DNA from: Rhynchopus sp. YZ270_cl-10
Lineage: Eukaryota > Euglenozoa > Diplonemea > Diplonemida > Diplonemidae
Length of the DNA: 64,000 nt
Direction of reading: 5' to 3'
Assembly: GCA_964035575.1 (NCBI GenBank)
Contig: OZ037859.1
Location: forward strand, 558,001-622,000
Program-made: the position numbers and the translations under genes
Notes under the pieces: model-generated
Told to the model about the DNA's origin: nothing
Database searches by the model: none
What the model saw: only the letters and a program-made list of their open reading frames with translations
Shown: positions 24,002 to 34,025 of the stretch, in pieces
How the letters are laid out: every line of letters begins with the position of its first letter
Position numbering within the stretch: the first letter of the stretch is position 1

Positions 24002-24325
24002 TTGGGGCAATTCTGCGCAAGAATTACTAAGTGAATTTGCTTGCGTACAGACAGTCAAGAGCCTTGAGGAGGGCCTGGAGCATGGTGTCCCACTGTGTTG
24101 CATCCCATCACAGTGTTGATCACTTCCCGTGCCTGTGTGGATGGGGTTGTAGTGTTTGGTTATGTACTGTTATATTTGATGCAGGGTTAGATACGTGTGG
24201 GGGTTGAAAAATTTTTTTTTGGGGAGGGAGCTATTATTGAACTGGGAAAATAATCGAAGTGGAATAAATAATCTACACGAATGTTCCTCAGGGTAGAAGC
24301 AAGCTAAAACGAAAGAAAGAAATAA

Positions 24326-24365
24326 AGTTGACTTGAAATACAAAGCCCTCTCGCGACAGTGTACC
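24326..24365 (+). repeat. HP2 repeat, 5' part
   Basis: AAGTTGACTTGAAATACAAA and GCCCTCTCGCGACAGTGTAC are present. A degenerate HP1 follows at about 24385. Confidence 0.65.
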
Positions 24366-24424
24366 TTAAACTAAAAGAAAGACACGATGAACCTACGCTC
24401 TCAGGGGCACCTCATAAGGAACCC

Positions 24425-24460
24425 TGTAAGATGACTATGCCTCTCATGCACACATCTTTG
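24425..24460 (+). repeat. HP1 hairpin element, ATGC-stem type
   Basis: The outer stem AAGATG/CATCTT pairs perfectly, unlike the AAGATG/CACCTT of most copies. The inner stem is TATGC/GCACA with one mismatch, and the loop is CTCTCAT. Confidence 0.7.
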
Positions 24461-24765
24461 AAAACAACACAAAAAATGATTAAGATATTCTTTTCAATCG
24501 AAAGATGGAGTTTTCCACCAGCGTCGTCTCCTCTTTTTTTGTCTTTTTTTTGCAACTGAACAACAACAGGGTACAGCCAGTACACCTTTCCCTAATTGTG
24601 TAGCACGGGTCCTCTTAGCAGGCCGTGGGCTGACAACAAAACTTGGTGGTTTCGAGCTGCCTGCTCCTATACCACGTTCTCTGAACCCCCGACAGCATCT
24701 CATCAGTAGGAGCAAGGGTTCCTCTCCAGAAAAATAAAATAAAAGCAAATGAAAATGAAAGGTGC

Positions 24766-24923
24766 TAAAAACGCGGCCTAGTCGAGCACATGCACAGGGC
24801 GGGAGTTCGAAGTGTTCCGCATAACAAACGAATCAAACTAGAACACACACCTATTTATACCCCAGCCATAAATGGCCACTATTATTTCGTAGCAGGGTCC
24901 CTATAAATCATGGCTCAGCTCGC
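24766..24923 (+). repeat. tRNA-like SINE candidate
   Basis: A-box-like GGCCTAGTCGAG lies about 30 nt before B-box-like GAGTTCGAAGTG, which sits in a T-arm-like hairpin (GCGGGA/TTCCGC). The body contains CTATTTATACCCCAGCC and the end AATCATGGCTCAG, as in 15723-15937. Confidence 0.6.
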
Positions 24924-25052
24924 CCACGGTTCGCGCACTTGCCATCCACACAAAATTTGAAAGTAAAAAACATTTCACTGCGATATTGCGTACTTAGTGC
25001 GTAGTTGTTGCGTATTTCGAAGAAAAATACATTTTTTTTAAAAATGCTTCCC

Positions 25053-25367
25053 TTATTGCGCAGATTTAGAGAGTTCGGATTGAAGCCTTTCGATGAGCGC
25101 ATCTTTTTTGAGGTTATCTTCGAAGAGCGCTCTGTTGCCGTCTTCAAGGCTTCGGTTTGCGTCTTCGAGTGAAGTGATTTCCTCTTCGCATGCCTTATGC
25201 CGTTCCATGAGCTCCTGCAGCTGCCGTCCACGCGATTGGTACTGCGTGTTGAGCTGCTGGCTTGCTGCCACCATAGCCTCCATCTGCTCCTCCATGAACA
25301 GCACCTCCGCTTCGTTCACATCCGACCGCTCAGATCTGCCCGACATTTTGTCAACCTCACAACGCAT
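25053..25367 (-). CDS. small coiled-coil protein
   Basis: This single-exon frame encodes 104 aa, or 97 aa if the second ATG (MSGRSERSD) is used. After a short polar start, residues 20-100 form a coiled coil rich in Glu, Gln and Leu (for example LIERLQSELSKSAQ at the end). GC content and Glu/Arg-rich codon use match the large coiled-coil genes and contrast with the AT-rich surroundings. It is isolated, with about 9.7 kb of gene-poor DNA on its 3' side and DNAAF1 1.2 kb away on its 5' side. Family not recognised. Confidence 0.7.
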   Translation of the reverse strand: MRCEVDKMSGRSERSDVNEAEVLFMEEQMEAMVAASQQLNTQYQSRGRQLQELMERHKACEEEITSLEDANRSLEDGNRALFEDNLKKDALIERLQSELSKSAQ

Positions 25368-25510
25368 TAATGGGATTGATACCAGAAAAAGGTAGAAACA
25401 AAGAAGAAGAAGAAAGAACCTCCTCCAGGGAGCAAAGGGATGTTTTAAAAAGGGAATATCTGAAAAGGGGGTTTTATTTGAGAGGGAGAGAGAATTTCTG
25501 GGGGAAAAAA

Positions 25511-25760
25511 ATTGACTTGAAATACGAAGCCTTCTAGCGTGGTATGAAGACCAGTAGGGGGGGATGGGGTAAACCCGAACCTACACGACGGTGAAGTAAC
25601 GGGTGTTACAAGTGGAGTTACAAGTGAGTTACTAGTAACTTTCTCTCTCGGGTATATGCCCTCCGCCAGCTTCCTCTCATCAGTCAGATGCATAAGATCA
25701 TGGGGGGAGACAGGGTCGTGAGGCCTATAAAAAAAATGCAGATTCCGGCCGGGGCTCACT
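25511..25760 (+). repeat. HP2 repeat, long form
   Basis: AATTGACTTGAAATACGAAG starts the copy. AAACCCGAACCT follows, then CTCATCAGTCAGATGC, GGGGGAGACAGGGTCGTGAG and CAGATTCCGGCCGG. The same blocks in the same order occur at 43930-44095, which defines a long HP2 form of about 170-250 bp. Confidence 0.65.
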
Positions 25761-26170
25761 GTGACCAGGGGTGCGGAGATTGGGACCACCAGATTGGGAT
25801 ATGGTATGAGAGCAAATGATATTCTCACACCCCATGACCACAGGGAAAAGACTGACGGAGGGGTTCACGAAGTAGCTTCCCGCGCACGAAAAAAAAGTTT
25901 TGGGCATGGGGGGAAGGTGTCCTTTGTATTTGTAATTGTATGGGAACGACAGTGAAGAATACCTCAATTTATGCAGAGAGGTGAAGGGGGAAGGGGGAGG
26001 GAAGGGAAAGGAAGGGGAGACAATATGTGTAAATCAAAACACCAGGCAAACCTAATGCAGAAAAGGGAATCAATTAGACGGAACTGAATACAAAAGAAAT
26101 AGCTTTTTTTTGAAAACTTGGTTGTATTAGTGTAGCCACCCTAGAGTGTGCTCCACTAAAGTTTTTTTTT

Positions 26171-26205
26171 TCGTAAGATGAATGTGCCTCTCGTGCACAC
26201 ACAAC
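26171..26205 (+). repeat. HP1 hairpin element, GTGC-stem type
   Basis: The stem is TGTGC/GCACA around CTCTCGT, after TCGTAAGATGAA. Confidence 0.7.
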
Positions 26206-26311
26206 GTATACCACTATCGTTATTCGGGAACAACGCTGGGAGTTTGAAACTTTGCTGTCTCTTCGTCAGAGACAGCTGTTCGGGGGTGATTTCGGTGCCC
26301 TCAAAAAAAAA

Positions 26312-26358
26312 AGTTTAGTCAAGATGATCCTAAGCCTCTGTTTAGTACAGGGCCTTAG
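26312..26358 (+). repeat. HP1 hairpin element, rearranged
   Basis: AGTCAAGATGATCCTAAGCC and TCTGTTTAGTACAGGGCCTT are present; the 3' stem is displaced. Confidence 0.5.
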
Positions 26359-26529
26359 GGGGTTTCATTTTACGGGGAAAAACCCCTGGTTTTTAATGCC
26401 TTCAAAAACAAATGTGGGAGAGGAAATACTTAAATGCAAAGCACAGAAAAAATCGAACAGCACTCTTGGTAAATGACCGGTGCACCGGATGCACCCCCGA
26501 AAAAAAAAACCAAGAAGAAGAAAAGAAAA

Positions 26530-26571
26530 GTTTATAAGATGATCCTAAGCCTCTCGTGCTTAGTCACCTTG
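26530..26571 (+). repeat. HP1 hairpin element, consensus-like
   Basis: GTTTATAAGATGATCCTAAG, CTCTCGT loop and GCTTAGTCACCTT. The stem CTAAGC/GCTTAG is perfect. Confidence 0.8.
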
Positions 26572-26580
26572 AAGAAAAGA

Positions 26581-26617
26581 GTAAGATGACCCTGAAGCCT
26601 CTCGTTTTCCTTAGTCC
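26581..26617 (+). repeat. HP1 hairpin overlapping the DNAAF1 stop codon
   Basis: GTAAGATGACCCTGAAGCC, TCTCGTTTTCC and TTAGTCCAG. On the minus strand the TAA stop of DNAAF1 is formed by the TTA of the element's 3' stem region. It is in tandem with the copy at 26530. Confidence 0.6.
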
Positions 26618-28077
26618 AGTTCTTCGTAGCATGTCTGTTGGGTGTTCAAATTCTCCTCCACCTCGACCTCCACCTCCTCCACCACCATCTCCTCCTCCTC
26701 CTTCTCCATCTCCTCTCCCGCTGCAACAGCCTGTTTCCATAGCGCATCGTATGCGGGTGTTCCCCAGACCATGGGTCGTGCTGGTTGGGTGTCAGGCAAA
26801 GCAGGGCGCGGCGCCTTCAGACAGTCGCCATGAATGAACCGTGGCTTCGACAGCTCTTCGATGAGAGATGCGCTGCACTCTGTGGGGGTGGCGTCTATTC
26901 TGTTGTCCGTCTCTACGTTGTCGTCATCGCCATCTCCATCGTCATCGTGTTCACTGTCGATACCTTGGAATGGATCGTGGTGGGAGGAGGTTGGAAGGAT
27001 TGCTTCGTTTGCTGTTTCTGTGGTTGTTTTCTGTTCTTCCGTTTTAGGAGAAGTGGGATCTGCTGTCTTGGGTGCAGGGATTTGTGGTGTATCGGGGGTT
27101 GGTGTGGTTTTGGGTAGTGTGTTGGCAGAGCTTTCCTCCTCATCAGACACCCACGGACCTTCAAGCAGCATCTCCTTCTCCATGCGTTTGACCTCTTCAC
27201 TGCGTTCTTTGTTTTTCCTCCGCTCTTCGGTGTACCACTCATCCTCGGCAGAGCGTTTGGTGTAGTTTTGTTTGTGGAAGTCTGTGTTTTGGAGGGATTC
27301 GCCGCGAAGTTTCATTTCTTGCACCTCACGCTTGGCAGAATCGACGATCTGTTTAAAGGCAAGGCGGTTCTTTTCCGCGCGTTCCAACTCTTCGCGGCGG
27401 ATTGTCTCACGTTCCGTCTTTTCCGCATCAAGCCCACCAACGAACCATGCATTCACAGTACGCCTCTCGTCAGGAAAGACTGGGCGGTCGTCAAGAAATT
27501 TGAGTGCAGGAATTTTTCCGAGAATGGTCTTGCGATATGGTTTTATCTTAGTGCAGAATGGGTTCTGTTGTGCATAGATTGTGAGAAGTTCTGGCATTTT
27601 GCAAAAGACCTGGTCAACCACAGCCTCATCCTCAATTTTGTTTTCACTGAGGTTGAGTGTCTCAATATTTGGACACTCTGTCAGATGCATGACATCTTCT
27701 ACAAAACGAAGCCGGTTTTGCTTGAGATTCAGCGACTTCAAATTGGGTAGCGCAGAGAGGCCTTGAAGGGTTCCGATAAAGTTGTTTGCGAGATTCAGTG
27801 AAACAAGGTTGGTAAGCGTATCCAAGCCACGAATGTCCTTGATCAAATTCTCCTGCAGGTACACCTGGCGTAAATCCTGCAGTGGCTCCAAATTCTCAAT
27901 AGTCGTCAAAGCATTTCCTTCAAGCCACAAACACCGTGCCTTATTGTACTCCGCAATGCACGGTTCGATCTTGGTAAATCCTTTGTAATGAAAGTACAAA
28001 ACCTCGTTCAATTCTGGTGTCCGATAGAACCCTCCGGCCTTGCATATTTTTTTCAGTTGGTCAAGTGTCATATCCAT
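26611..28077 (-). CDS. DNAAF1: dynein axonemal assembly factor 1 (LRR protein)
   Basis: A single exon encodes 488 aa. After a short N-terminus (MDMTLDQLKKICK), residues 25-190 carry about six leucine-rich repeats of the SDS22 type (LWLEGNALTTIENL, VYLQENLIKDIRGL, LNLANNFIGTLQGL, LNLKQNRLRFVEDV, LNLSENKIEDE), followed by an LRR cap with FLDDRPVFPDERR, a hallmark of the LRRC50/ODA7 family. A helical region and a Glu-rich acidic tail end the protein. Family members act in the cytoplasm to preassemble outer dynein arms, so the organism should build motile flagella. The length is close to protist homologues. Two HP1 hairpins sit at the 3' end, one overlapping the stop. Confidence 0.88.
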   Translation of the reverse strand: MDMTLDQLKKICKAGGFYRTPELNEVLYFHYKGFTKIEPCIAEYNKARCLWLEGNALTTIENLEPLQDLRQVYLQENLIKDIRGLDTLTNLVSLNLANNFIGTLQGLSALPNLKSLNLKQNRLRFVEDVMHLTECPNIETLNLSENKIEDEAVVDQVFCKMPELLTIYAQQNPFCTKIKPYRKTILGKIPALKFLDDRPVFPDERRTVNAWFVGGLDAEKTERETIRREELERAEKNRLAFKQIVDSAKREVQEMKLRGESLQNTDFHKQNYTKRSAEDEWYTEERRKNKERSEEVKRMEKEMLLEGPWVSDEEESSANTLPKTTPTPDTPQIPAPKTADPTSPKTEEQKTTTETANEAILPTSSHHDPFQGIDSEHDDDGDGDDDNVETDNRIDATPTECSASLIEELSKPRFIHGDCLKAPRPALPDTQPARPMVWGTPAYDALWKQAVAAGEEMEKEEEEMVVEEVEVEVEENLNTQQTCYEELD

Positions 28078-28568
28078 TTTGTAAAAAAGTTATAAAAAAG
28101 CAGATCAAAAAATCGTGTAAATAAACCTAGAGACTGTGAGAAGAGGGAAGAGTGAGAGGGTAATGAAGAGGGGTGAATTTAAAGAAAAGACGCCCTTTTT
28201 TTTTAACGGAAAAACTTTTAAAAAAGCAGTTAAACTTTCCCAAAAACACCACGGGATAAGGAGGGTGAGGAGGGGGGATCAAAGGGGTTTGGGTGTGGTG
28301 TAGTGTGACCACCCGGTTTCTTTTTTCGCTGAGGAAAACAAAAAAAGGGGCATTTTTTTTTTTTTTTTTTGTTATATTCGGGGGATAACGGGTTTTGTTA
28401 TTGCAGTAAATGTGTTTAGGGGAAGAAACACAGTAGGGTGTGATACTGTCTTGTTCTCCTAAACAAGGAGAGCCCTCTCACAACATTTACCTGTTCCCCC
28501 ACAGATAGCCCCTCTTGGGAAAATGGTTCGCGGAAAACTAACGTCTTCATGGTTAGGGACGAAAAAGA

Positions 28569-28608
28569 AGTTGGCTTGAAATACAAAGCCCTCTGACAAT
28601 GTACTTCG
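28569..28608 (+). repeat. HP2 repeat, 5' part
   Basis: AAGTTGGCTTGAAATACAAA and GCCCTCTGACAATGTAC; it abuts the HP3 copy at 28624. Confidence 0.6.
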
Positions 28609-28623
28609 AAAAAGAAAAAAAAA

Positions 28624-28694
28624 AGTGAAGTTCATCGTGCAAACGCCTCTCTGGGAGGCAGGCACTGACACTCCGCGGGGTTATCGAACCCCCC
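28624..28694 (+). repeat. HP3 repeat, long copy
   Basis: GTGAAGTTCATCGTGCAAAC, GCCTCTCTGGGAGGCAGGC, ACTGACACTCCGCGGGGTTA and TCGAACCCCCC. The inner hairpin GCCTC/GAGGC pairs better here than in other copies. Confidence 0.65.
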
Positions 28695-28878
28695 AGGAGA
28701 AACCCCGAAGGTCCTATCCCTTACCTCCCTTCCCCTCAATGAAAAAATAAAACACACATCAAAATTTTCTAGAAAATAATGGTTTGCTGTACCGATGCGG
28801 TGTCAGGGTGTTCGATCCGCTGTATGCACGGAGAAGGACATACAAAGCAATGCGAAAGAGAGGAGCCAAAAAAGAAAA

Positions 28879-28980
28879 AGTTTTGACTTGAAATACAAAG
28901 CCCTCTCGTGTACCTTTGGTGCATGACCAGTACACACGGGGGGGCGGACCCGAACCATGCTGTCCCTTCGTAATACCTCA
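28879..28980 (+). repeat. HP2 repeat
   Basis: AGTTTTGACTTGAAATACAA, GCCCTCTCGTGTACC, then CGGACCCGAACCATGCTGTC. The reverse complement GGTTCGGGTCC resembles a Pol III B box. Confidence 0.6.
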
Positions 28981-29661
28981 GGAAAAAAAATAATGCAGAT
29001 TTGGTCAAAAGTTAGGTGGTGTAGAGAAAAATGGGGGGTTAAAAAAAATTGTTAGTGTACGAATCTGTGTGCCGCTACAACCGGAAAAAAAAGGGGCCCT
29101 TTTGTTATTTAGTTTTTGTTATATTTTTTTTGTATCCCCTCACAAAAAACACCCTTTGCACACACAGCGCTTTACTTATTTGCATAAAAAATAGTGGACA
29201 GTCAGTAGGTTACTCTAAGAGAATAACTTCGGGAGCTAGGGTCCGAGCACTGCTCATTTATTTTTATTTTGTGAAAAAAATCGACCACGTGCAGTTACCA
29301 CCTGTGCGGTTCCACGTGTTCAACCCCCCTTTTCACCATCTACCGGTTCTTTCGGGCACCCCCCGCAAAAAAAGACAAATGTGCTGTTTAAAAGATGAAC
29401 TTACCCCCACAGGGTATACACCTCAAAAACCCCCTTTTCCACCTTTCCACCAAAAAACCAACCCCGACTTTTGCGAGGGCTTTCTTAATTGTTCTGAAGA
29501 TATTTTTTGTGTAAAAAAAGGGGGTAATTTTTTGCCCCCTCCCCTCCCCTCCCCCACCCTTTCCCCGTTCTTATCCTTTTTTTGTTTGTTTGTTATTTAT
29601 TTTTTGTTACATGGGACCATTTCCCTCCCCCAACGTTGTTACTTTTAAGGACATGGGGTGT

Positions 29662-32600
29662 TTAGATCTTTGGGTTCTCTGGGGGCACGTAGTCGGGGTT
29701 GGGGAGGAGCAGCACGACACCCTCGATGATGGGGGTGGCAGGGATGAACTCTTCAGACCCAATCTCCGCACGGTCGTTCTGTTGCAGCAGCACGGGCGAG
29801 TCGTGGGTCTGGAAGCCGGTGATCCGTGCCGGGTTGCCTCCCTGTGCGACCGTGTCAACGTACTGACCAACCCTGCACGAAACAGCCTTCTCCTCAACAA
29901 TCTTCTCCTCATCATCAGTAGGGAGCACAGTCAAAAGCAACCTATGAAAAAGAGAGTGAATAAAACGGAAAACAAAACAAAGAAAAGTTTATAAGATGAC
30001 CCTAAGCCTCTCGTGTTTAGTCACCTTTAAACAAAAACAGTTTGTAATAATGATCCCAAGCCTGAGGGAAGTACATGAGTGAACAACGGGTTATTAGGTC
30101 ATTTATCCAGCCGGTAGGGGGAAGGGCTCATTTTGCATACCGTGGGTTGATCGCGGTGACAAGGTAGTACAGCATGTAGTGGTAGTTCTCGAGGATTGTG
30201 TTCTGTAGGGAAATGGTGTTTTTTTTGTGTTTGAAACCCAAACTGTGCATACCTCCATGTCCATGGCTGCGAACAGCACAACCAGCAGACCACCCAAAGC
30301 AACAGGCGAGAGCAGCTGTCTGTCCATATGAAGCGGGCTGAGCGTGAGGTGGCCCTTTCCGAGCATCACGATACCCTGCGCCACACGGACAAGGAAGAGG
30401 TGGTGTGCCTCCTTCGCGTAGTAGCTTGCAAGGTTCCGCAGCAGCGACGCGACACGTGCGTTGTTTGTCCCCGCTGCCACCTGTGGAATCATTGTGGTGA
30501 GGTGTGGGGAAGAGTGGGGAGTGGTGCAGTGGAGGGTAGTGGGGACGCATGACAATAACAAAGACCCCCTCCTTCTTTACATACGATTCCAAGACTCAGA
30601 ATGGCGTTCATGCTGGTCTGCTTGTCAGAGTCGTGGCTGAGTTTGCTGAGTGTGTCGACAATCTGTGAGTGTAAGGGTGTAAAGGATAAAAGGAAACAAA
30701 GTTTTTTGGGATGAACCTAAGCGAAGTGGTCAGTCTGTGAACTGTTTGGAAAATGGAGATTGCACAACTGTGGCAACACAACCGAGGCGACTACACTACT
30801 CCAACAATTTATCAAAAAATACTAAAAGACACACCTGCAAAAGCGGGTTGGACACGTTGGACATTGCAAGTGCAAGCGGGACTGCTCTTCTGCTTGCGCT
30901 GGAGCCGTACTGCAGCACGCTGTCGAACATTCTTTTGCACATTTCTGTTCCAAGAGGCTCCCCAACCGCAATGACGGAAATGCCGAGGGCAGCGATCATC
31001 TCGGGGGTGATACCCTTGTCCTCCTCCTCCTTCTTCTTGTCTTTGTCGTCCTTTTTGTCCTTGTCGTCCTCGCTGACGGTCTCGGTGCTCTCCGCGATGA
31101 CTGCGAGGAGGGCCTGGATCTGCACAACGTTACCGGTACCCGCGTAGGCGCAGATCTTCATCACAGACTCAGCGAAGTCTTTGTACTGCGGGTGCATGGC
31201 TGCTGCGGACTCGACGGCGCCGTCAGCGCCTTCCTCAGCACCCAAGAAGAGAAGCCCTGCTGCGAGCGCGATGAAGCGGCACATCGGGTTTGCCGCCTGC
31301 TTGTCGTCCTTGTCGCACAGGCAGGAGATGAGCGCCTCGCTCACATCCTCGTTGCAGCTGCCCACGTAGATCAGCCCCAAGCTCAGTGCGGCGAAGGCCT
31401 GGATCTCCACCGCCTCGTCGTTGTTGACCACGACAGGCACAAGGCTCTCCATCAGCTCGCTCCTTCTGGATCCTGCGTACGCGAACCCGAGACCAATGAT
31501 GGCACCAAGACGCATGTCCCTGCTCTTGTGCATCAGGTAGTCGTCCAGAACAGCCTTTGCGGAGTCCCACTCGGACTTCACACCGCAGTGGAGAATACCA
31601 AGCGCAATGAGGGTACCTGCTTTGATGTAGTCCTCAGACGAGTAGAGGTACTTGTCGCACTTCATCACACCCTCCTCCACGTCCCAGAGGTACAGCATAC
31701 CCAGCGACGCGGCAGCAGACATCATGCGGTGGTCCTTGTTCTTGTACATCCACTCGCTCCCGCCCTCTGTCGAAGGTGTCAGCAGGGTGTCGCACTCGAA
31801 GCCCGCGTTCACAAACGCGTTCACGAACGTCGACGCAAGGTTGAGCTGATGAGAAGAGATGTCGCTGGACAGATGTGTGCGCTGGTCCTGCAGGTGGGTC
31901 TTGTACACCTCCTCCGGCGACTTGGGCGCCATCGAGTCCAGATCCTTCGCGGTGTACAGGAAGAACTCAGAGAGCTTCGAGTTCCAGATCAGGTTGTTGA
32001 TGGCCTCATCCTCGGTCTCGAGAATGACCCTCTGCCTGCCGAGCATCAGCGCCATCTGTTTTTTCGTGGACATATCCTCACACTCTTCGAAGAGCTGGTT
32101 GATGTTGTCCATTGAGTTCATCTTGAGCGCAACCATGAGGGCCTGCGAGAACTTCTTGAGGGAGTGGTACACGGTGTAGGCGATCTGGAGGGTGTCCTTG
32201 TTGTCGGGCGGGGGGAGGTAGTACGAGTTTGCTATCAAGTACGAGCAGATCTTCTCGAAGTTGTCTTCGGTTGCGTAGCCGACAATCGAGTTGAGCTGTT
32301 CTGTCTCTGTGAGGAGGTCGATGGAGGCAGGCTCTCCGTTGTGCTTGAGGTACTGCGGCACGATCATGTCGATCATCTCCTGCAGGTCTGCGGTGCCCTG
32401 CTCCGTTTCTGCCCTCTGCCTCCACGTCACAGTGATGTCGTGGGAGATGTACCTCACAAACTCATGCCCCCATGCCTCCAGGTCTGTTGGGTTCCCCTTC
32501 AGTTTGTAGTCCAACGCAGGCGTCTTTGGTGTCGTGTCTTCTTCACCTTCAGGCTCTTTTTCTACCTCCATCGCGTCCGCCGACTTCTTCTCTTCCTCTT

Positions 32601-33060
32601 TGCCATCCTTCTTCTCAACCTTCTTTGGCATCCCGATCATGGTGATGGAAACGAAGGAGATGATGTCTGCAAGGGACTTTGCATTTTCTGTGGAAGGGTT
32701 GAGCTTGTCGTAGTGAGCTTTGAGGTTAGGGTAGTGGACTCTACAGAACTTGAGTGGCTTGGGGATGGAGGTGACGGAGCCGGTAGCAGTGCGGAGAAGG
32801 TCGGTCAAGGTAGTGAGCGCTACCTTTGTGATGGCTTCGTCGGACTCAAGGATTTTCTCGACGCATTCGTCCACATCCTGCTTAATCTTCAGATCTTCCT
32901 CAGCAAGGTCTTCTTCCCTCGCATGCTGCTCGATAATAGGGTTCTTCGGCTTGGGGTGCTTCTTCTTCTCCTCCCCGTCCTTCTTCTCCTCCTTCTTCTT
33001 CTTTTCCGGGTCCTTCGATGGGACAGCGATTTTCACTGCATTCTCCTCATTTTTAGACAT
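29662..33060 (-). CDS. PSMD2: 26S proteasome regulatory subunit Rpn1 (PSMD2)
   Basis: Five exons (30835-33060, 30585-30662, 30253-30480, 30141-30202, 29662-29941) join in frame to 957 aa. Donors are GTGTGT, GTATGT, GTATGC and GTATGC. The start is the ATG at 33060; the frame is open further upstream only through an R65 repeat. A Lys/Glu-rich N-terminus is followed by the Rpn1 helical region, then proteasome/cyclosome (PC) repeats (RLGAIIGLGFAYAGSRR; FAALSLGLIYVGSCNEDVSE), and the C-terminal block YYLVTAINPR, RVGQYVDTVAQGGNP, ITGFQTHDSPVLL, EEFIPATPIIEG, which matches animal and yeast Rpn1 closely. Rpn1 is a base subunit of the 19S particle that docks ubiquitin receptors. Human PSMD2 has 908 aa; the excess is mainly charged linkers. 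Intron 1 holds an inverted R65 repeat and intron 4 an HP1 hairpin. Confidence 0.95.
29987..30028 (+). repeat. HP1 hairpin in PSMD2 intron 4
   Basis: AGTTTATAAGATGACCCTAA, loop CTCTCGT and GTTTAGTCACCTT. The stem CTAAGC/GTTTAG has one G-T wobble. In the gene sense the hairpin is followed by a long T/C tract and the TTTTTCATAG acceptor. A partial second copy lies at 30040-30064. Confidence 0.75.
30753..30820 (-). repeat. R65 repeat, copy 2, in PSMD2 intron 1
   Basis: GGAGATTGCACAACTGTGGC, AACACAACCGAGGCGACTAC and CAACAATTTATCAAAAAA: the inverted form of copy 1. An HP1-like fragment lies beside it at about 30704-30742. Confidence 0.7.
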
Positions 33061-33078
33061 CGTGTTTCTTTTTTCCCT

Positions 33079-33140
33079 GATAAATTGTTGTAGTGTAGTT
33101 GCTTCGGTTGTGTTGCCACAGTTTGTGCAATATCCACTGT
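33079..33140 (+). repeat. R65 repeat, copy 3, in PSMD2 5' flank
   Basis: GATAAATTGTTGTAGTGTAG, TTGCTTCGGTTGTGTTGCC, ACAGTTTGTGCAATATCCAC. Its edge lies about 20 bp upstream of the PSMD2 start codon, so it is probably in the 5' UTR or promoter. Confidence 0.7.
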
Positions 33141-33308
33141 GTTTAAATTTGGGTGATAAGGTGGAGAAAGGAACGCGGGGGTGGGAAGACAATTTTTTGT
33201 TTTTAGTTGTGTTTTTTTTTTTTTGTTTGTTTTTTTTTTCGATTTTTTTTTGTTGTTGTTGTTGCAGCCCTAAATAGGGCGACAGAGTTGGAGAGAAATA
33301 AAAAAAAA

Positions 33309-33349
33309 ATGTATGGGATAACCGAAGGATCTCTGTGCTTAGTCACCTT
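33309..33349 (+). repeat. HP1 hairpin element, degenerate
   Basis: ATAACCGAAGGATCTCTGTG and CTTAGTCACCTTGATC are recognisable. Confidence 0.45.
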
Positions 33350-34025
33350 GATCACAAATCGTTATCGCACAGTGTTCAGCTTCAGCAAAAGAAAGCTTCA
33401 AGCTTCGTCATCTCAAAAAAAAGGTTCATTCCTGCATCTCCAAAACTGCCATCAAAAATTGCAACTGCAGTACAAAAAAAAAAATAAACGATTTTTTTCT
33501 CTATAAAAAAAAAAACCTGGGACGGAGGTGGGAGAGGGGAGGAATCATTGCGTTTTTTTCCTCCATAAAATAAGAGCTGAGTTGGAGAGGAGAAGGGGTA
33601 AAAACCCTCCTGCCCTTTTTTTTTACAGACCCTCTTAGAGAAAAGCAAAAGGGAGAAGGGGAAGGGTTGGCTGTTACTTTGCGCTTTTTGTTTTAAAATA
33701 AGGAAAAAGGTCCTGTCACAGGACAATTCATTTTTCAAAAAAGGAAAAAAAAAGAAAAGATGAAATGACATCTTTTAAGGGGGAGGTTGTGTGAGACATG
33801 CCTTTCAGCATGCAAAAGACGTACCAATTCGCTGCTCTGTAGCATCGGATGCGTTGTAACAGGACAAAGGGAAACGTCACCTAACACAAACACCACCCTT
33901 CAACAGCACACCCGAACGCAAAGATCAGAGGAGAGGACACAAAAAGAAGGGGTGTGGGAGGGTAATGGGAAATCTATCTAAATTGGAATGGGAAGGGAAA
34001 AAAACGAGAGGGGTAAAAAAAAAAA

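Larger units (their letters stand above)
15368..25052. other. gene-poor region rich in transposon remnants
   Basis: No host gene is recognisable in about 9.7 kb. The contents are a hAT-like element (15997-17024), a mariner-like MITE (18945-19246), SINE-like copies (15723, 24766), HP1-HP3 hairpins, the 65-bp repeat (20066), an R90 repeat (19826), inverted repeats and a microsatellite. Confidence 0.7.
25368..26610. other. intergenic with HP1 and HP2 repeats
   Basis: A full HP2 copy lies at 25511-25760, a purine tract (GGGAAGG-type) at about 25985-26020, and four HP1 copies between 26171 and 26617. No gene is visible. Confidence 0.65.
28078..29661. other. intergenic with HP2 and HP3 repeats
   Basis: AT-rich sequence with long homopolymers, HP2 copies at 28569 and 28879 and an HP3 copy at 28624. 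No gene is seen. Confidence 0.65.

Noticed and set aside
7689-28694. HP3 as a tRNA gene
   Set aside because: The T-arm-like hairpin and B-box-like motif are present, but no cloverleaf, A box or acceptor pairing could be built.
33061-33192. Upstream extension of the PSMD2 frame
   Set aside because: The open frame runs through an R65 repeat; the ATG at 33060 begins the Lys/Glu-rich N-terminus usual for Rpn1.
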